Below, in pieces: positions 45,505 to 59,000 of a DNA stretch of 64,000 nt. Position 1 is the first letter of the stretch, and each line of letters starts with the position of its first letter. Where the stretch lies: positions 10,037,927-10,101,926 of the forward strand of contig NC_040012.1 of assembly GCF_000972845.2 (NCBI RefSeq), in the 5' to 3' direction. This DNA is from Larimichthys crocea. Its lineage: Eukaryota > Chordata > Actinopteri > Sciaenidae. A program made the translations under genes and the position numbers. The notes beneath the pieces are model-generated. The model did not search any database. It saw only the letters and a program-made list of their open reading frames with translations, and was not told where the DNA came from.

Positions 45505-48500
45505 CCATAGAAGGCAAAACCTGACTGAAAAATGTTTCTTCATGTGTTTGATATCTGAGTGACTCTCTCCTCATTTCACACCAGCACAAACACTAATGAA
45601 GAGTCTTTATGGCAACCACATCAACAATAGTCTATAAACTCTAGTCCATTGCGCAAGCACACACACACACACACACACCCCCACCCAAACATAAACCACA
45701 GTCCTGGAGATTGACAGTTAAAACATATATTTTGGGTCTATTTTCCCAGTGGGATTCAAACCCAAACCTCCTAGTGTTTCAGAGCAGCAGACGAAGTATG
45801 TGTGCCGTCTCTGACAGTGAAGTGAAATCCAAAACATCTCACACACATACACACTCCGAAAATAGGCTTTGTGGTCCGTGTGGGGTTTGAACCCATTACA
45901 GTGGCGCTGACTTGCTGATATTTTAGGAAAGCTTGTATGTTACTGTTATTATTCCTGTACATAAACCCATATCCACCTCTGCACAGCCAACGCACACAAC
46001 ATCTCAGTCTCCAGAACCGCAAACACGAGGACAAGGGTCACGGTTCCTGCTACAAAATCTAGCTGAAATCAGGCGTTCATGGCTGCTGTCTTTTCATCAT
46101 CTTAGGTGATCGTTCTGAAATATACAAGCTTGGGCTAACTGCCAGCAAAAAAAACCCCTCCAACATCCTGATGGAAAATCTACCATCAGCTGGTTTCATC
46201 AGTTGCTCATACGAGCTGCACCAGCTGACGATAATTCAGCCTAAGCAGGTCATGCTCTGTCTACTGTGCTGGTTTAATGGTGAACAGGTTATATTTTGAC
46301 ACCATGTCCAGCTTGTGTCACATTAATATTCTCCTGTATCACCTTGACTAACATCAGGCCACCTCTGCCCAGTTTAGACCAGCTAAAAACGACCAAAACC
46401 AGACCACCGCTGTCGACTCCAGTGACAAATTCCTCATTTACCGCAAATATCACTGTATGAAGAATGTTTTGATGCTCCTGCACTGACAGAGCACAGCTGA
46501 TAATAATATTATAAACCCAAAGAGCTACCACACAAAACTCACATAATCTGCACTATTATTAACAAAAGCAACAGAGAAGACAACTTTAACCTACTTACAT
46601 AGACCACCAACCCATCCATCCATTTTCACCAGAAACTGGAAACTATCCCAGCTGCCAATTCATCACAGGGCACATAGAGACTAACAACCAATCACCCTCA
46701 CCATTTTGTCACCAGTTAACCCATTAACTCCATGTCTTTGGTCTGTGGGAGGGAGCCGGGGTTTGAACCAGGATTCTCCAACAACCCGTTATGTCATAAA
46801 ATCACTGATGCATTCATGTAAACTAGTCTGTGAGAGTTACATCTGGATATTAGCAGAAAGCTGATCAGAGTGACAGTGAATGGACAACCTTCAGCATCAC
46901 ATTCAGTCACAGAACATCCCAAACAGATTAGATAACAACTCGTCAGCACAGAAGAGACTTCTGGCCTAACACGACCACAACCTTGAATTATACAAAACGA
47001 CCAAAAGCAACAACGTCATCACTGAAATAAAAAAAATGGCTTGTGATGGATGAAAACAGCCTCATGGATGGTCCTATAGAAAATATTCTGAACAGTTACC
47101 GTGCATGGAAGCTGCAGCAACAACGCAGCCTATACTTTAGAGGCCAGGATATCTGAGTAAGAATTTCCACATAGTTTCCACAGCTTGAGGGTGATGGGAT
47201 ACTACAATTTTCTCATTCGACTGACTTTACATTAAACACATGCTTTGAAAAGCTGAGAGCGTTTGCTGTATGTACATACGTGGAGGTTACTCCCAGGCTG
47301 CTTGTGGGATCAAGTCATTATATGAGCTTCCCTCCTGCTAAGAGAAAATGGGTCATCACAGCTGTGTTTGGGATCGATTTATAATTGGTTGCTACACAGC
47401 GCACTGAAAAAGGCAATCTGATCGTACTGGCCAAAAAAATCCTGATTTGGTTCCATTTAAGAGCTGAAAAATATATAATTTAATCAATAGTTTTTTTGAT
47501 TTAAAACAACGTAGCTTAGTGGCAAACACTGTCACGAGACATTTCGTGACATGTAAGCATATTTTCCTCCCATTTTCCAGTCGATTACCAGCACAACAAG
47601 ACAACAAAAACTGCAGAAGACAGCTAATTATGACAGGCCTTGAAATACACATAACAGATGTTAACAATCATGACCTAAAAAAAATGGGACTCGAGTTGGA
47701 AAGTTCAAATGTTTTCCCACTGAGTATTGTCACTCTGGGAAAGATCTTTCCAATTCGGATCAGAATACAAATTCCTTTTCTTCATTAAGCACTGCGGATT
47801 TGAAGTAGAGGATTAGTGACTGACTGAAAGAATATGGTAGATATATTTTTCAGTGTTTGAAATTATATGAATTCACCTCTTCTTTGGAAAAGAAGAGAGA
47901 AGCTTCGGCCAGGAGTTAGAAAAGGATGAGAACTGCAAACCACAACCTTCTCTCTTATGCCTCTGCTGTAGTGTATTCCTTTATGATCCTCTCAGTAGGT
48001 ACGGCTGTAGATTATTAGACTTTTTAAAGATTTATGGTACTGTAAAATCTCAAAATCACACAAAGAGCCGATTACAGTGTCCTCCCTTCCAGACATCGAG
48101 GAGTTATCACTGCAGCAAATAAAGGGAGTGCACAATAACCTCCTGTCATAAGAGCACAGCTCCACAGCTTCATCCCACCTGCTCACGCTTCAGACAGCAA
48201 ACCTTCGCTTTAAGTAGCTTCTTTTCAAGGAAAGTGACACATTTGTGCTCCACCGCATTAACTGCTTTTACAGTGAATGCCTCACAACGACCAAGGAAAG
48301 TCTCTTTACAATTAGCCTCACACGCTCAGGTCTTTAAGACTGGAACAACAAATCATCGGGTCAGGAAACTTTTGTCCCCTCCTTCCACTCCTCGCCCAGT
48401 TTTATTTTGTTTTTCCTACAGTGAAAATGCCTGATGAGGTGTCTGTACCTGTGCTGTTTGGTTTATCTCCATGGCAGTACTATTGTTTGAATAAGTGGGT

Positions 48501-48686
48501 CTTCATGCAACAGACACAATGCTACTCTTCGGTCACACATCATATTCACTTTTGGTTCTGATCAAATATCTGAACCACAGACTTTGAGAGACTCAGTTAT
48601 TTTTTCCTCTATGTACCGTTTTCCCATTTTTCATCTTGTCTGACTTCCAGACAAACTGGCAGTGCAACATTTCCAGGCATACACGC

Positions 48687-48734
<48 letters not shown>

Positions 48735-49039
48735 GGTACAGAGATAACTTCCACATCTGGTCTGCAGAAAAGTCCTACATCTGGCCTTTAACTAACTCAC
48801 TCACTCTCTGCTTCTATCATAATGCCAGACAGGCATGACAGTGTAGCCAGGCTGTAGGCATGCATGCATGTGTGTTTTCTCTCTTAATGTGTGTGCGTGT
48901 CCGTTTAAATGTCTCTGTATGTATGTAGTAATTTGAGTGATTGGATGGAGATCGATCTTACTCAGCACTGTAAAGCTCTTGGCCAGACAGATGGAAAAAA
49001 AAAAAACAAGCTTAGACTGAACCCTTGCAGGTTTCCTTT

Positions 49040-49077
<38 letters not shown>

Positions 49078-52000
49078 GGAAACCTTGGCAGTGCCAAGAG
49101 GGAGTTAGCAGGTCTACCTGAAGGAGGTGAAACTTTTTCTTCTTCTTTTTTTTTTCAAAGTTAAAAGGAAAAAAAAGTTTTATTTGTAGGAAAGTGCCCC
49201 TGGTTGAGGAAGTCAGAATCAACGTTATGTATAATACATAATTTACCATAATTACAGTAAATAAAAATTGTGCAAATTGCATCTGGAACAAGAACTGGAA
49301 CTCATATTGTCTGGCTAAGCTTTGTTCAAATCAAAGAACACTGATACCAAAGAAGTTTGGACAGCTAGGATATTTCTCTGCTGCAGTTGCAATGGACACT
49401 AGAACAAGAAAGAGAACATATTGTATGTAATACAATGTGGATTTTTTCTTCTCTATATGTAATATGAATAGGGTATCCAGACTTGCAAGTACAGCAAGGC
49501 ATCATAACACAGGATTCTTACAAGGTTATATTGTATGAGCTCTGGCTGTTGAATCTGTTCACGGCTGTGTCAGTGCAGCAAATCGATATTTTGACTTTGG
49601 CCTGGTTTCCTATAAATAATTGTAGGATTTGGATCATTATTGCACTGGCAGCTGAAAAACAAAGAAGATTAAAGATTCATTTGGTGGTTGGCTAACTTCC
49701 ATCCTTTTTTTTTTCATACCTTGAAATGCTCAACCAGCCGGCTCAACGCTTCACATTCCTCTGTTAGGACGGACCTACGGGGAGAGAGAAACAGCCTTTA
49801 TGTTTATCATCAGTACTTCATAAAACAAAACAAGAACTAAAATCTAGTTCAAAGTGGAAACTTTTTATTCCACAGCTTCCCACTAGTGTGAATTTTGCAA
49901 AATGTTGTATGTTATACACAGTGTTGGGATTACTGCCCAAGTGGCAGCCTCTGTGGCTGTGAAGTGAAGCCAATGTGGAAGTGCCAAAAACTGCAGTTCC
50001 TCAAAGGGCCACTTGAGGCTGGTTACAGAACATTTTAATCTCTACAGGCTCCTATGTTAAAATGTCCAACTTCACAGCAGAAATAAACATGTTTACAGCC
50101 TGGTACAAAAAGCTATAGTTAATATAGTTAATAACTGTACCGAAGGAGAATTTTTATAGAACTCATCTATTCAAATTATATTAAGGCTTAAAGTTATGCA
50201 GCATTAACAGCGTTGCCACTTTGATTAACAGGTAGGTATTTGTTCGTGCACCCAGTCCCGACTCTGTTCTGCCGATGATCCACATCTTTACTACGCTGTC
50301 CATTCTTTATACTGTCAGTAGACTTATCCCATCCCCCTAATCAATATCTATAGACCACAGAAGATTAATCGAGCAGTGGTTATCAAAAAGATGTAATCAA
50401 AAATGTAATCCATGACAATGTAACTATAATTTAACTGCACAATTTTTCAAATGTAATCTGGTCTGATTATTGTTACTTATTTTTTGTAATATGTAATCAG
50501 TTAGTACCCAGTGCTGGTTATAGATTGGTGCAGGGATTAATACTGTATCATCTTCAAAACACAGATTAATAATGAAACCCATCACACAACTGAAGCAGTG
50601 TCAACAGAACATGTGCACTCAAAGTTTATCCTCTACAGTTTTCATAAAAGTACTGAGGATACAGTGTCCTACCCACCCCCCTCCCCTCCACATTTTCTCC
50701 TTCTCTGGTTACATAACCATAGGAGACTTTATTCACTTCTTTCAAATGAAAAAGAAACTTCTGCCTGCTCTGGGATCCATTTTCTGACAATGGGCCCTTT
50801 TGTTCTGTTCGACTCAGGAAATGGGAGAGAGAGGGAGAGAAGGAGAGGAAGAGAGAAAGGGAGAGGCTTTCTTCCAAGGTAGCCCCACTGACTGCAATGC
50901 CCCGTGGGCCTCAAAGTGAGGGATGGAGGAAGGAAAAGGAGGGATGGAGTGTGATGGAGGCAGGGCAACGACAGAAGCCACCGAGGAGAGCTGAGCGGAA
51001 ATTAAGAGGAAAAACTAAGGACAAGGAGAAGCCTCCTGAATACTCAGTTACAGACTTACAGAGCATGCATGAATCCTGACATTTACAACAAACCCATCAC
51101 ACCACAAAGAAAAAAACACATCATTTAGTGTCACAAATCTAAGATGAGGATGTTTTTTTGTATTGTAGCAGTGTGACATGTTGTTAACTCAATCTCTATA
51201 CACTATCTGCTCATACTCTATGGTTGTGGTTCCCCCCCCAAAAAAAATCAGAGGGGTCAGCGGGCGGAAAATATAATTCCCTTGCATAAAATTACATACA
51301 ACTCATGTCACATTACCTCTGATTGTAGCGCCATCAGCCAGGCTGATATTTAACATATTGCAGATTTATCATTACAGGTGTTTATGTTTACCAATAAGTG
51401 ACAGGAAATCACAGACGAATCAGGTTTGAGCTAAGAAACATTGTCTCTTATTACACCTGTTGTCGAGTAGTGAGTGCTGAGTTGTATTTTTTTATTTCTA
51501 AAATGTTCAGCTTAGTGTGTATCACATTTAAGAAAAAATACAGATCTAAGGGAACTACGATTTGTGTTTATTAAGATAAATATCAGTACCTAACAAAAAC
51601 AAGTCTTGGCCAGGCTATACTCAGGTTGGGAACTCACTTGAGGCGGTCCACCACTTGGTCAATGTCAGTGATATTCAGCTTGCTTCTCATTGCCTCCACC
51701 TCATCCTCAGCAGTGGATCGGACTGAACAGTGAGAGCTTGGTCTGAAAGAGAATAGATAAGTAGTAAGACGAGATGAGACAAAAACAAATTAAAAGAGAT
51801 TTTAACGCATTATGAAAAGAAATGCATCGTTCCAGAAAAATATTCAAGGTCTGATTTAAGAGTTTTACCTACCTGCTCCAATCATCGGTATCTTCACAGC
51901 TGGTATGGTTTCTGTAGCAGCTGTCAAGGTGACCCAGAGCGTAGTCCACAGTCTCAGGTTTGTACCGAAACATGAGCGCCTCACCATCACTATAGCAACA

Positions 52001-52544
52001 ACAGCAGAGACAGAAAGAAATACTTTATTGTCTACTGTATCTGCAGCTCTTTCAGCGTTTATATTAATTAAATTTCAGCAGTACTTGAAGAGCATACATA
52101 AACTGAGAGCGGCTGAAATCTTTAAACATAAACTTATTTTCAATGTATTCTTGTTATTATATGTTTTATTGCCCTTTTAGTAAAGCACTGTGAATTGCAC
52201 TAACCTGCATAACTGATTGTTTGAACTCTTAATAGCCTGAACAGAAGTGTAATTCTTTCTTTATGCAGTATAATCTGCTGGTGATTCCAGTTCCATGAAG
52301 GCTATACAATATGTGAAATCACCAGAACTATATTTTCAGAGCTGGGCTCATCGTACAATATTTACAATGATTAGATGATTGCAGCAACATTATATTATCT
52401 GAATGATCCGTGGACGAAAAAGAAGCAAGCAGATGGTGTGGGCAGCTGTAGGCAGGTGACAGCCTGATCAGTTCTGCTTAATCTTACGGCGCAACACGAG
52501 GGAGGGAATATGCATCTTTTCTAGCCCCTCAGACAATGCCATGG

Positions 52545-52575
<31 letters not shown>

Positions 52576-52990
52576 GAGGGGGCATCAGGACCACACAAAA
52601 GGAGGCCAATAAGATAAATCAGTTGACTTTTACAAGGTACACACCCACCCACACACTCTCACAGAAAAAAATCCAGCTGGGGTTGAGAGTTTTTTCACAT
52701 CTTCCTCCTGTTGATGTGGTTTTAAGCAAATCAGATACAAATGTTACATAATTTCTGGGAGAAAGTATGAACGAGAGGAAGATGTTGGACTGTATCTTGA
52801 TGCTTTGGCAATATTTACCCAATTTCCATGCCAGCAAAGCATATATAATTGAACTAAATTGACAAACAGAGGGTTGTGGAGCATTATTAAGTGGAAGCGT
52901 TATTACGGGCAAGTGTGTTCAGTCTACTCCTGAAAGCCATTCGGCTGATACACACTTGGGACTGAGCCTAATTGAACGATCAAAGGCCTG

Positions 52991-53072
<82 letters not shown>

Positions 53073-56000
53073 TACACTGTATCAAGGTCAACAAGTATAC
53101 TGAAGCAAACTTCAAAGAACAAAGGCGATTTCTGCTGGCACGGTCTGTGTAGCACAAATACTTTTTTTTGGTGGAGTTCCTATACAGCCAGTAAGAATGG
53201 GATGTTTTTTCTCCTTCTTAATGGAACTTTTTCTAATCCATTTACATCACAGCCAAAGCACTTTACAAGAGTGACTTGTGATAGCCGAGCAAATGAGGCT
53301 TCAGTTTGTGTCTTGTTCAGTGACACTGACACTGAGTTCTGCAGTGGGCATCAGACCTGTGGCCTTTTGAATATTGGATTGTCAGCTATACAGCTGAACA
53401 TGAGGCCTTGATGTCATCCTGATATAAAGGTCCAGTGTGTAATATATTGGAGGCTCTATTTAGAGAAGACGGCAGAAATGGAATATAATATGCATAATGT
53501 ATAATGCATAATATTTTATAAGTGTATATTCACCTAAAAATCAAAATTGTATTACCTTAGAACAAACCTTTAAAACAACAGACCCAGCAGGACCTCTTCC
53601 ACGGAGTCCGGCATGTTTTTAGAGTAGCCCAGAATAGACAAACCAAACACTGACTCTAGACAGGGTGTTTTGCAGGTTTCATGGACATCACAGTTTACGT
53701 TCTGCTGGGAACGAGGGGGTTGCAATCTGCAACTATACCGGTAGATTTAACTAAATCACTTGCGTGACCTCTGTCGCCTCTCGGCTAAACTAAACATGGG
53801 TAAAGACGTGGATTGATGGTGGATCTAAGGTGGGCTGAATGATGCCTGGGTGCTCAAACAAGCCACTAGTAACGGCATCTCCCTGTCTATTAAGGCTGCC
53901 ACGCTGTTAATTATTCATAACTGCATTGAAGTTGGACATTTTAATATGAGGGCTTATGAAGATTGACTCGTTCTGTAGACAGCCTCAAGTGACCATATGA
54001 GGGACTGCAGTTTTTGGCACTTCCGCATTAGCTTCACTTAACAGCCACTTGACAAGAGATTGACCCTTGCCAAGAACTAGTGTTACATTATACTGAGTAT
54101 ACTTCTTCTGATTCATGAACTATCGACACTGATGGAAGTCTCAGATTTTAACCATGAGGCTCTAGGGATGAAAATGTTGGTCAGCGAGTCCACTGCTTCA
54201 AAGTGAATAATCCCAACAACTATTAGATGGATTTCCATACAGTTCTGTACAAGACCTTCATGGTCCCCAGAGGACGAATTCTAATGACTTTGGTGTTCCT
54301 CTCATATTTACTCTAGTGCCACCATGAGGTTCATATTTGTGTTTTTGAGTAGAATGTTTCAACAATTATCAGATGGATTGCCACAAAACATATATGTTTC
54401 CCTCAAGATGAAACTTTGGTGATTCTCTCTGACTTTTCCTGTAGTGGCATCGTCAAGTCAAAATTTCAGTTTGTCCAGCACTTGCTAACACACTAAACTA
54501 GGATGGTAAACATGGTAAACATTACATCTACGTGGCTGAAGAATTTGTTTTATGATGGAATGGATCAAATGAGGCATCAAAATTTTCACCTAAACATAGG
54601 TCAACATGGCACAAATCTGTTAAATTGGTAGTTCCAACCACTGGACTGGGGATAAAACCTAAAACCACTTGCCTGCAGTTTATAGTTTAACAACTTGACA
54701 CAACCAGAAAGCCACAAAAATCACAATAAAAAGGAGGTCGACAAATTGACAGGCCATAAATGGTTTGTCACAAAACATGGAGAACAATCCATCTTAACTT
54801 TTGCTTTTCCTAAAAAGGCCTCAGCAAAACCTGAGAGGTGACACAGGGCAACATTCCTGGCAGCAGTGAGCTAGTTGCTGGGATAGTTACCAGCTCATAC
54901 ATACTTGGACTCTCGCACATTCACATCCTCACGAACACATTACAATTTAACAGCCTAATTTATGTAACATAATGTAAGGATGTAGGGCAGTGCTACTAAA
55001 CGATATTATCCCTCCAACAGTTTTTATGACATTCTTCAGAGTATTTTAATACATGTCATTAAATTGCCAACTGCTACAGCTCATCTCTGACCTGAGTTGG
55101 ACGATTAGCTGTAGAAAAATAAAAACCAAACAGCAATTTAGAAAGCATTACCACTTCTTGAGGTAATAACTCTCCGATGATTGGGCATCATAAAAAACAG
55201 ATACAGAGTACCAAGCTTCATTGCATTCTCCCTGTGAGAACGTCACTGAATGAGGTTTTACTTTAAGTATTTTTGCACAAACTCTTAACAATTTTCAGAT
55301 GAATATCAAAACATAAAACACATCTTTAATCCAATAACGCTAGCAGTGACTGGATCTTTAGAATCTAGCCTAGTTTTTGTTGGCATTTGGTGTGGAATGC
55401 TTGGAAGACTCCCTCCTATAATTGTCCTATTGTTCCACAATTCCCCTACCAGTTTGCAACATCCCTGCGCCAAAAACCTTTGTTCCTCTGCTTTCCATCC
55501 CATTTGTAACTGACGAGGGAACACAATATAGCATTTTATGGCTACTCTTTGTTAGGGGGAAAATGACGCAGAGAGTGTGAGAGCAGGGTCTTAACCTACT
55601 TGTCCATACCATCTGTGTGCTGTGCTTGGTTTAGTCCACTGACCAAGGAAAAAGTAGAAATACAAATAATAAAATCGAGACAGGAAGTGCATTAGACAAA
55701 TAAATCAGACAAATGTTGACTGTTCTAGTACATCTGGGACTTTCTTATCAAGCATGTAGCTTTTATACATTTAATCTGGATTTTAATTGAAACGGCATGT
55801 TGAAAAAGTTAATTTGCAGAGGAGTCCGTTCAAAAATGTGATTTAGTTTAACTAATGACTGACTGAGAGTCGACTGACAAAAGCTGTATACACAATGTAT
55901 CAGAGTTGGCAAATGTGGAAGAAGTGAACACAAGGCTGACATGACACTGTCATAACCGTGGCTTAACACATGTCATGAGCATGAAAGAGTCTTTATGAAT

Positions 56001-59000
56001 ATTTATGACTTTTATCATCACGTTGTTTGAGATGTCTTTGTTAGGACAACTTGACATTAATCAAGACAACATAATGGTTATGATTATGATGGTGTCATGT
56101 CATTCTTATGCTCACCACTATGTTATGTTTCTGCTAAATTATATCAAAATCCTATTAGCATCACTGGCATTACTGGAGTTTATTTCTGTGAGTTTCTGTA
56201 ATGGTTGTTTCGTGTAGTACAAGTAGGAATAAATTAAAACTCAATATGTTTTTGGAAATAATTCGCTCATAATGTACAGAGTGGATTTATGTGTGTGAGA
56301 CCTCACACTTACCTCCCCCCTCTGCTGGCTCTCTCTTTGAGAGTCTGCAGTAACATCTTCACCTCGGCTCTCACCAGCTCTTTGACTGCAGGGGGGTCAG
56401 CCAGAGGGGAGCCCTGCTGACGAGGGAGCGGGGTCCCTGCACTGCTGCTATTATTTCCTTGCTGGCTCGACTGCCATATCTTGTGCCAAATCTCCGCCTG
56501 CAAACATTGTTATTATGGTTAGTGAAGATACATACAATAATGTCATAGTAACAGGGTATCAGTCAGTCCAGGTAACACATTCAACGCTGACAGCTTATGA
56601 TCCTGCACAAAGTGATGGGTCGGAAACATGAGAATATTGTCAAAACTCAATATGATTGAGTGAAATACAGAGTGGACAGTCCACTTGCAATATGCTGCAA
56701 GCAGTAATCCAGACGTCCGTCATCCAGTGACTCCCCCTGACAGCCTCCCTGACTGAGGATGATAGCAGGACTTTTTATGTCTTAGAGAAGGTTGTTGAGG
56801 AATATCTTATTTTTTTATCGAGTCTTAGAGAGTCCAAAGTATGCCCACCATCTGTGAAAAAGCAATTATACTGTCAGTGTGCATACTCAGCAGTGCAGGT
56901 AGGTGCATGATTCCTGTCTAATGTGGCACCTAAATTGATCGCAACACTGTTTGTACTTGGAGGATTTAGAGGCAATGTTGAGCAAATTATCCACTGTAAG
57001 GGTATCTTGGCTTAGAGACACAGGGCTCAATATTTTCTGCTTTTATTTCTCCGAAAGTGTAAATTTATCTGTCTATTAAAACTAAAAATGAAAGCATATG
57101 GGTTGAAAATGCCAATGACACAACACTCTGAGTGAAAATGTTAAGAATACGAGTGCAAATGCTGACAATAGACTTTTTGTTTACCACTTAATGTAAGGGA
57201 CTATGCTTGCAATCCATCTCCATTTTCCTCTTCACTTTCTATCAGGGAAAACATTTTCAAGGCTGTCCTTAGCTGTATTTTTTCTTTGAGAAGGGTTAAA
57301 TCTGGGGCAACTAGACTTGGTTGTAGATCTGTGAAGACACTTTACACACCTCTCATCCAAGAGGCTTCTTCAGTTCTGACTGACTGTCGAGGGAGAGCTT
57401 CGAGACCAGTTTTTTGGAAAAATGGAGAAAGAAGATGACCTAGATGATTGAGAACCTTCACAGACTAATTGTTGCCTGTACACATTGACCACTGTCTTCT
57501 CCGAACAGGAAGCAAAACGACTTTTGGATGCAGAGGACCAAAATCCAGATAAAACCTTCTTTCAACCAATTTATCTTTGGTAAACGGTGAGCCTTACTTA
57601 TGTCTGACAACACAGGGTTTTTGTGTGCTTCCATACATCTATCTATGAAGTTTAGGTTGGTCATAATCATTAGAAAAACAGCCCTGTCTGCTGCAGGACC
57701 AGGCAGCTTTTGTCATTTCTCCAGGATTATCACTGCAGATCAAGGAAATCAAAACTAAACAAAACAAGTCTTTATGCATGACTTCCTCTTTGAGCTGGCA
57801 AAAGCTCACTGGACTTACATACAAAAACAAAACAAGAGAAAATCATTGCAGGTTAAAAAAAGAGAAGAAGAAGGAAAATGTGTGTGTGTGTGTGAACGCT
57901 CGTGCCTCGGTGAAGTCTGGATACCATTAACACCTCCACACCTGTTGCCTGCCAATCATTTCTGTCATGTTGCAGTCAAAGACTTCACTTCAAACGAATA
58001 CACTGGAGGACACTAAACACACCGCTTCTGGTCTTTGCATGTGTGTCCATTTGTGCGTGTTCATCACACGGTATGTTGTGCACACACCCCCCTTTTTCAC
58101 TCACTCTGGCTTCCTCTGTCTGTCTTTGGGTGTTGAGGTGTTTATGTTAAAGGATTCGTGGCTCACTGGCTAACAAGTCGTTCCTGGATAATTTTTTTGC
58201 TCCCTCGCTCTGCTGTGAGACTGTTGATCTCATCCAGGAGCTATTTTAAGGGAGTGTTGTTGAAACCTGTCAGTTACCTTCTAGGAGCCATTAAGTTGAA
58301 TTATTTAAATAGAGTTTTAGAGATACATTTAACTTAAAGAGCTCATTTTTCATTCAGAGTGGAGAGAAGGAGTGAGAGTGCAGAGGGAGGTACAGAGAGA
58401 TTGGCTTTGTAGAGAGATTTGGAAAAAAGAGAGGCTAATGTTCCCTCTGATCTAACCGCCAGAGACAATGGAGACTTTGATGGAGGGAGGAATGGCGATA
58501 TTGAGGAATGAAGGAGTCGCCTGCAGATCAAGTATTACTTTTCATAGTGGCTCACTGAGGGATGGAATTCATTACATGGCTGCAAGAGAAACAGACAAGG
58601 GCAGAGGAGAGAAAAAACGGAAAGAGAAAGACATGAAGATAGACAGACACGAAGAGGGGGGGAAAAAGAGAGAAGAGGAAGTGATCCAGCCTGCAGTGAA
58701 AGTAATAACTGAAGGAAACCTGCGTGTATGAGTCTGAGAGTTGAATAAGGTGTCTGTCCTTCGTTTTGTTTTTCCCTGGAAATTTCTTAAAGCTCTCAGC
58801 CTAAGTCTTTCTTTCCGTCTGAGGGCTTTACAGCCAGCCACTGCACACGCCCGAACTGTAGGTGAAAAAACATCAGAGCAAAGTCACACACATTTATTTT
58901 CTCTGCGCAGACACATACACAATCGAGTCAAAGAATACGAGTCGCTAACAGTCTTATCAACAGTTCAGGATTAGCCTCTTTAACCCTGTTATACCGACCC

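Larger units (their letters stand above)
51990..56312. other. 4.3 kb ccdc24 intron with microsatellites and repeats
   Basis: No coding exon was seen. It holds (GT)n at 52547-52575, a long (CA)n at 52993-53070, an interspersed repeat at 53425-53760 (AGGTCCAGTGTGTAATATAT), an inverted dispersed element at 53820-54050, and a further repeat at 54140-54540. Confidence 0.7.

Noticed and set aside
45715..45905. tRNA-like strings such as GATTCAAACCCAAACCTCC
   Set aside because: Only a B-box-like match, with no folding arms found; probably retroposon remnants.
52924..53157. Val/Cys-rich open frame
   Set aside because: It is a translation of the long (CA)n run.
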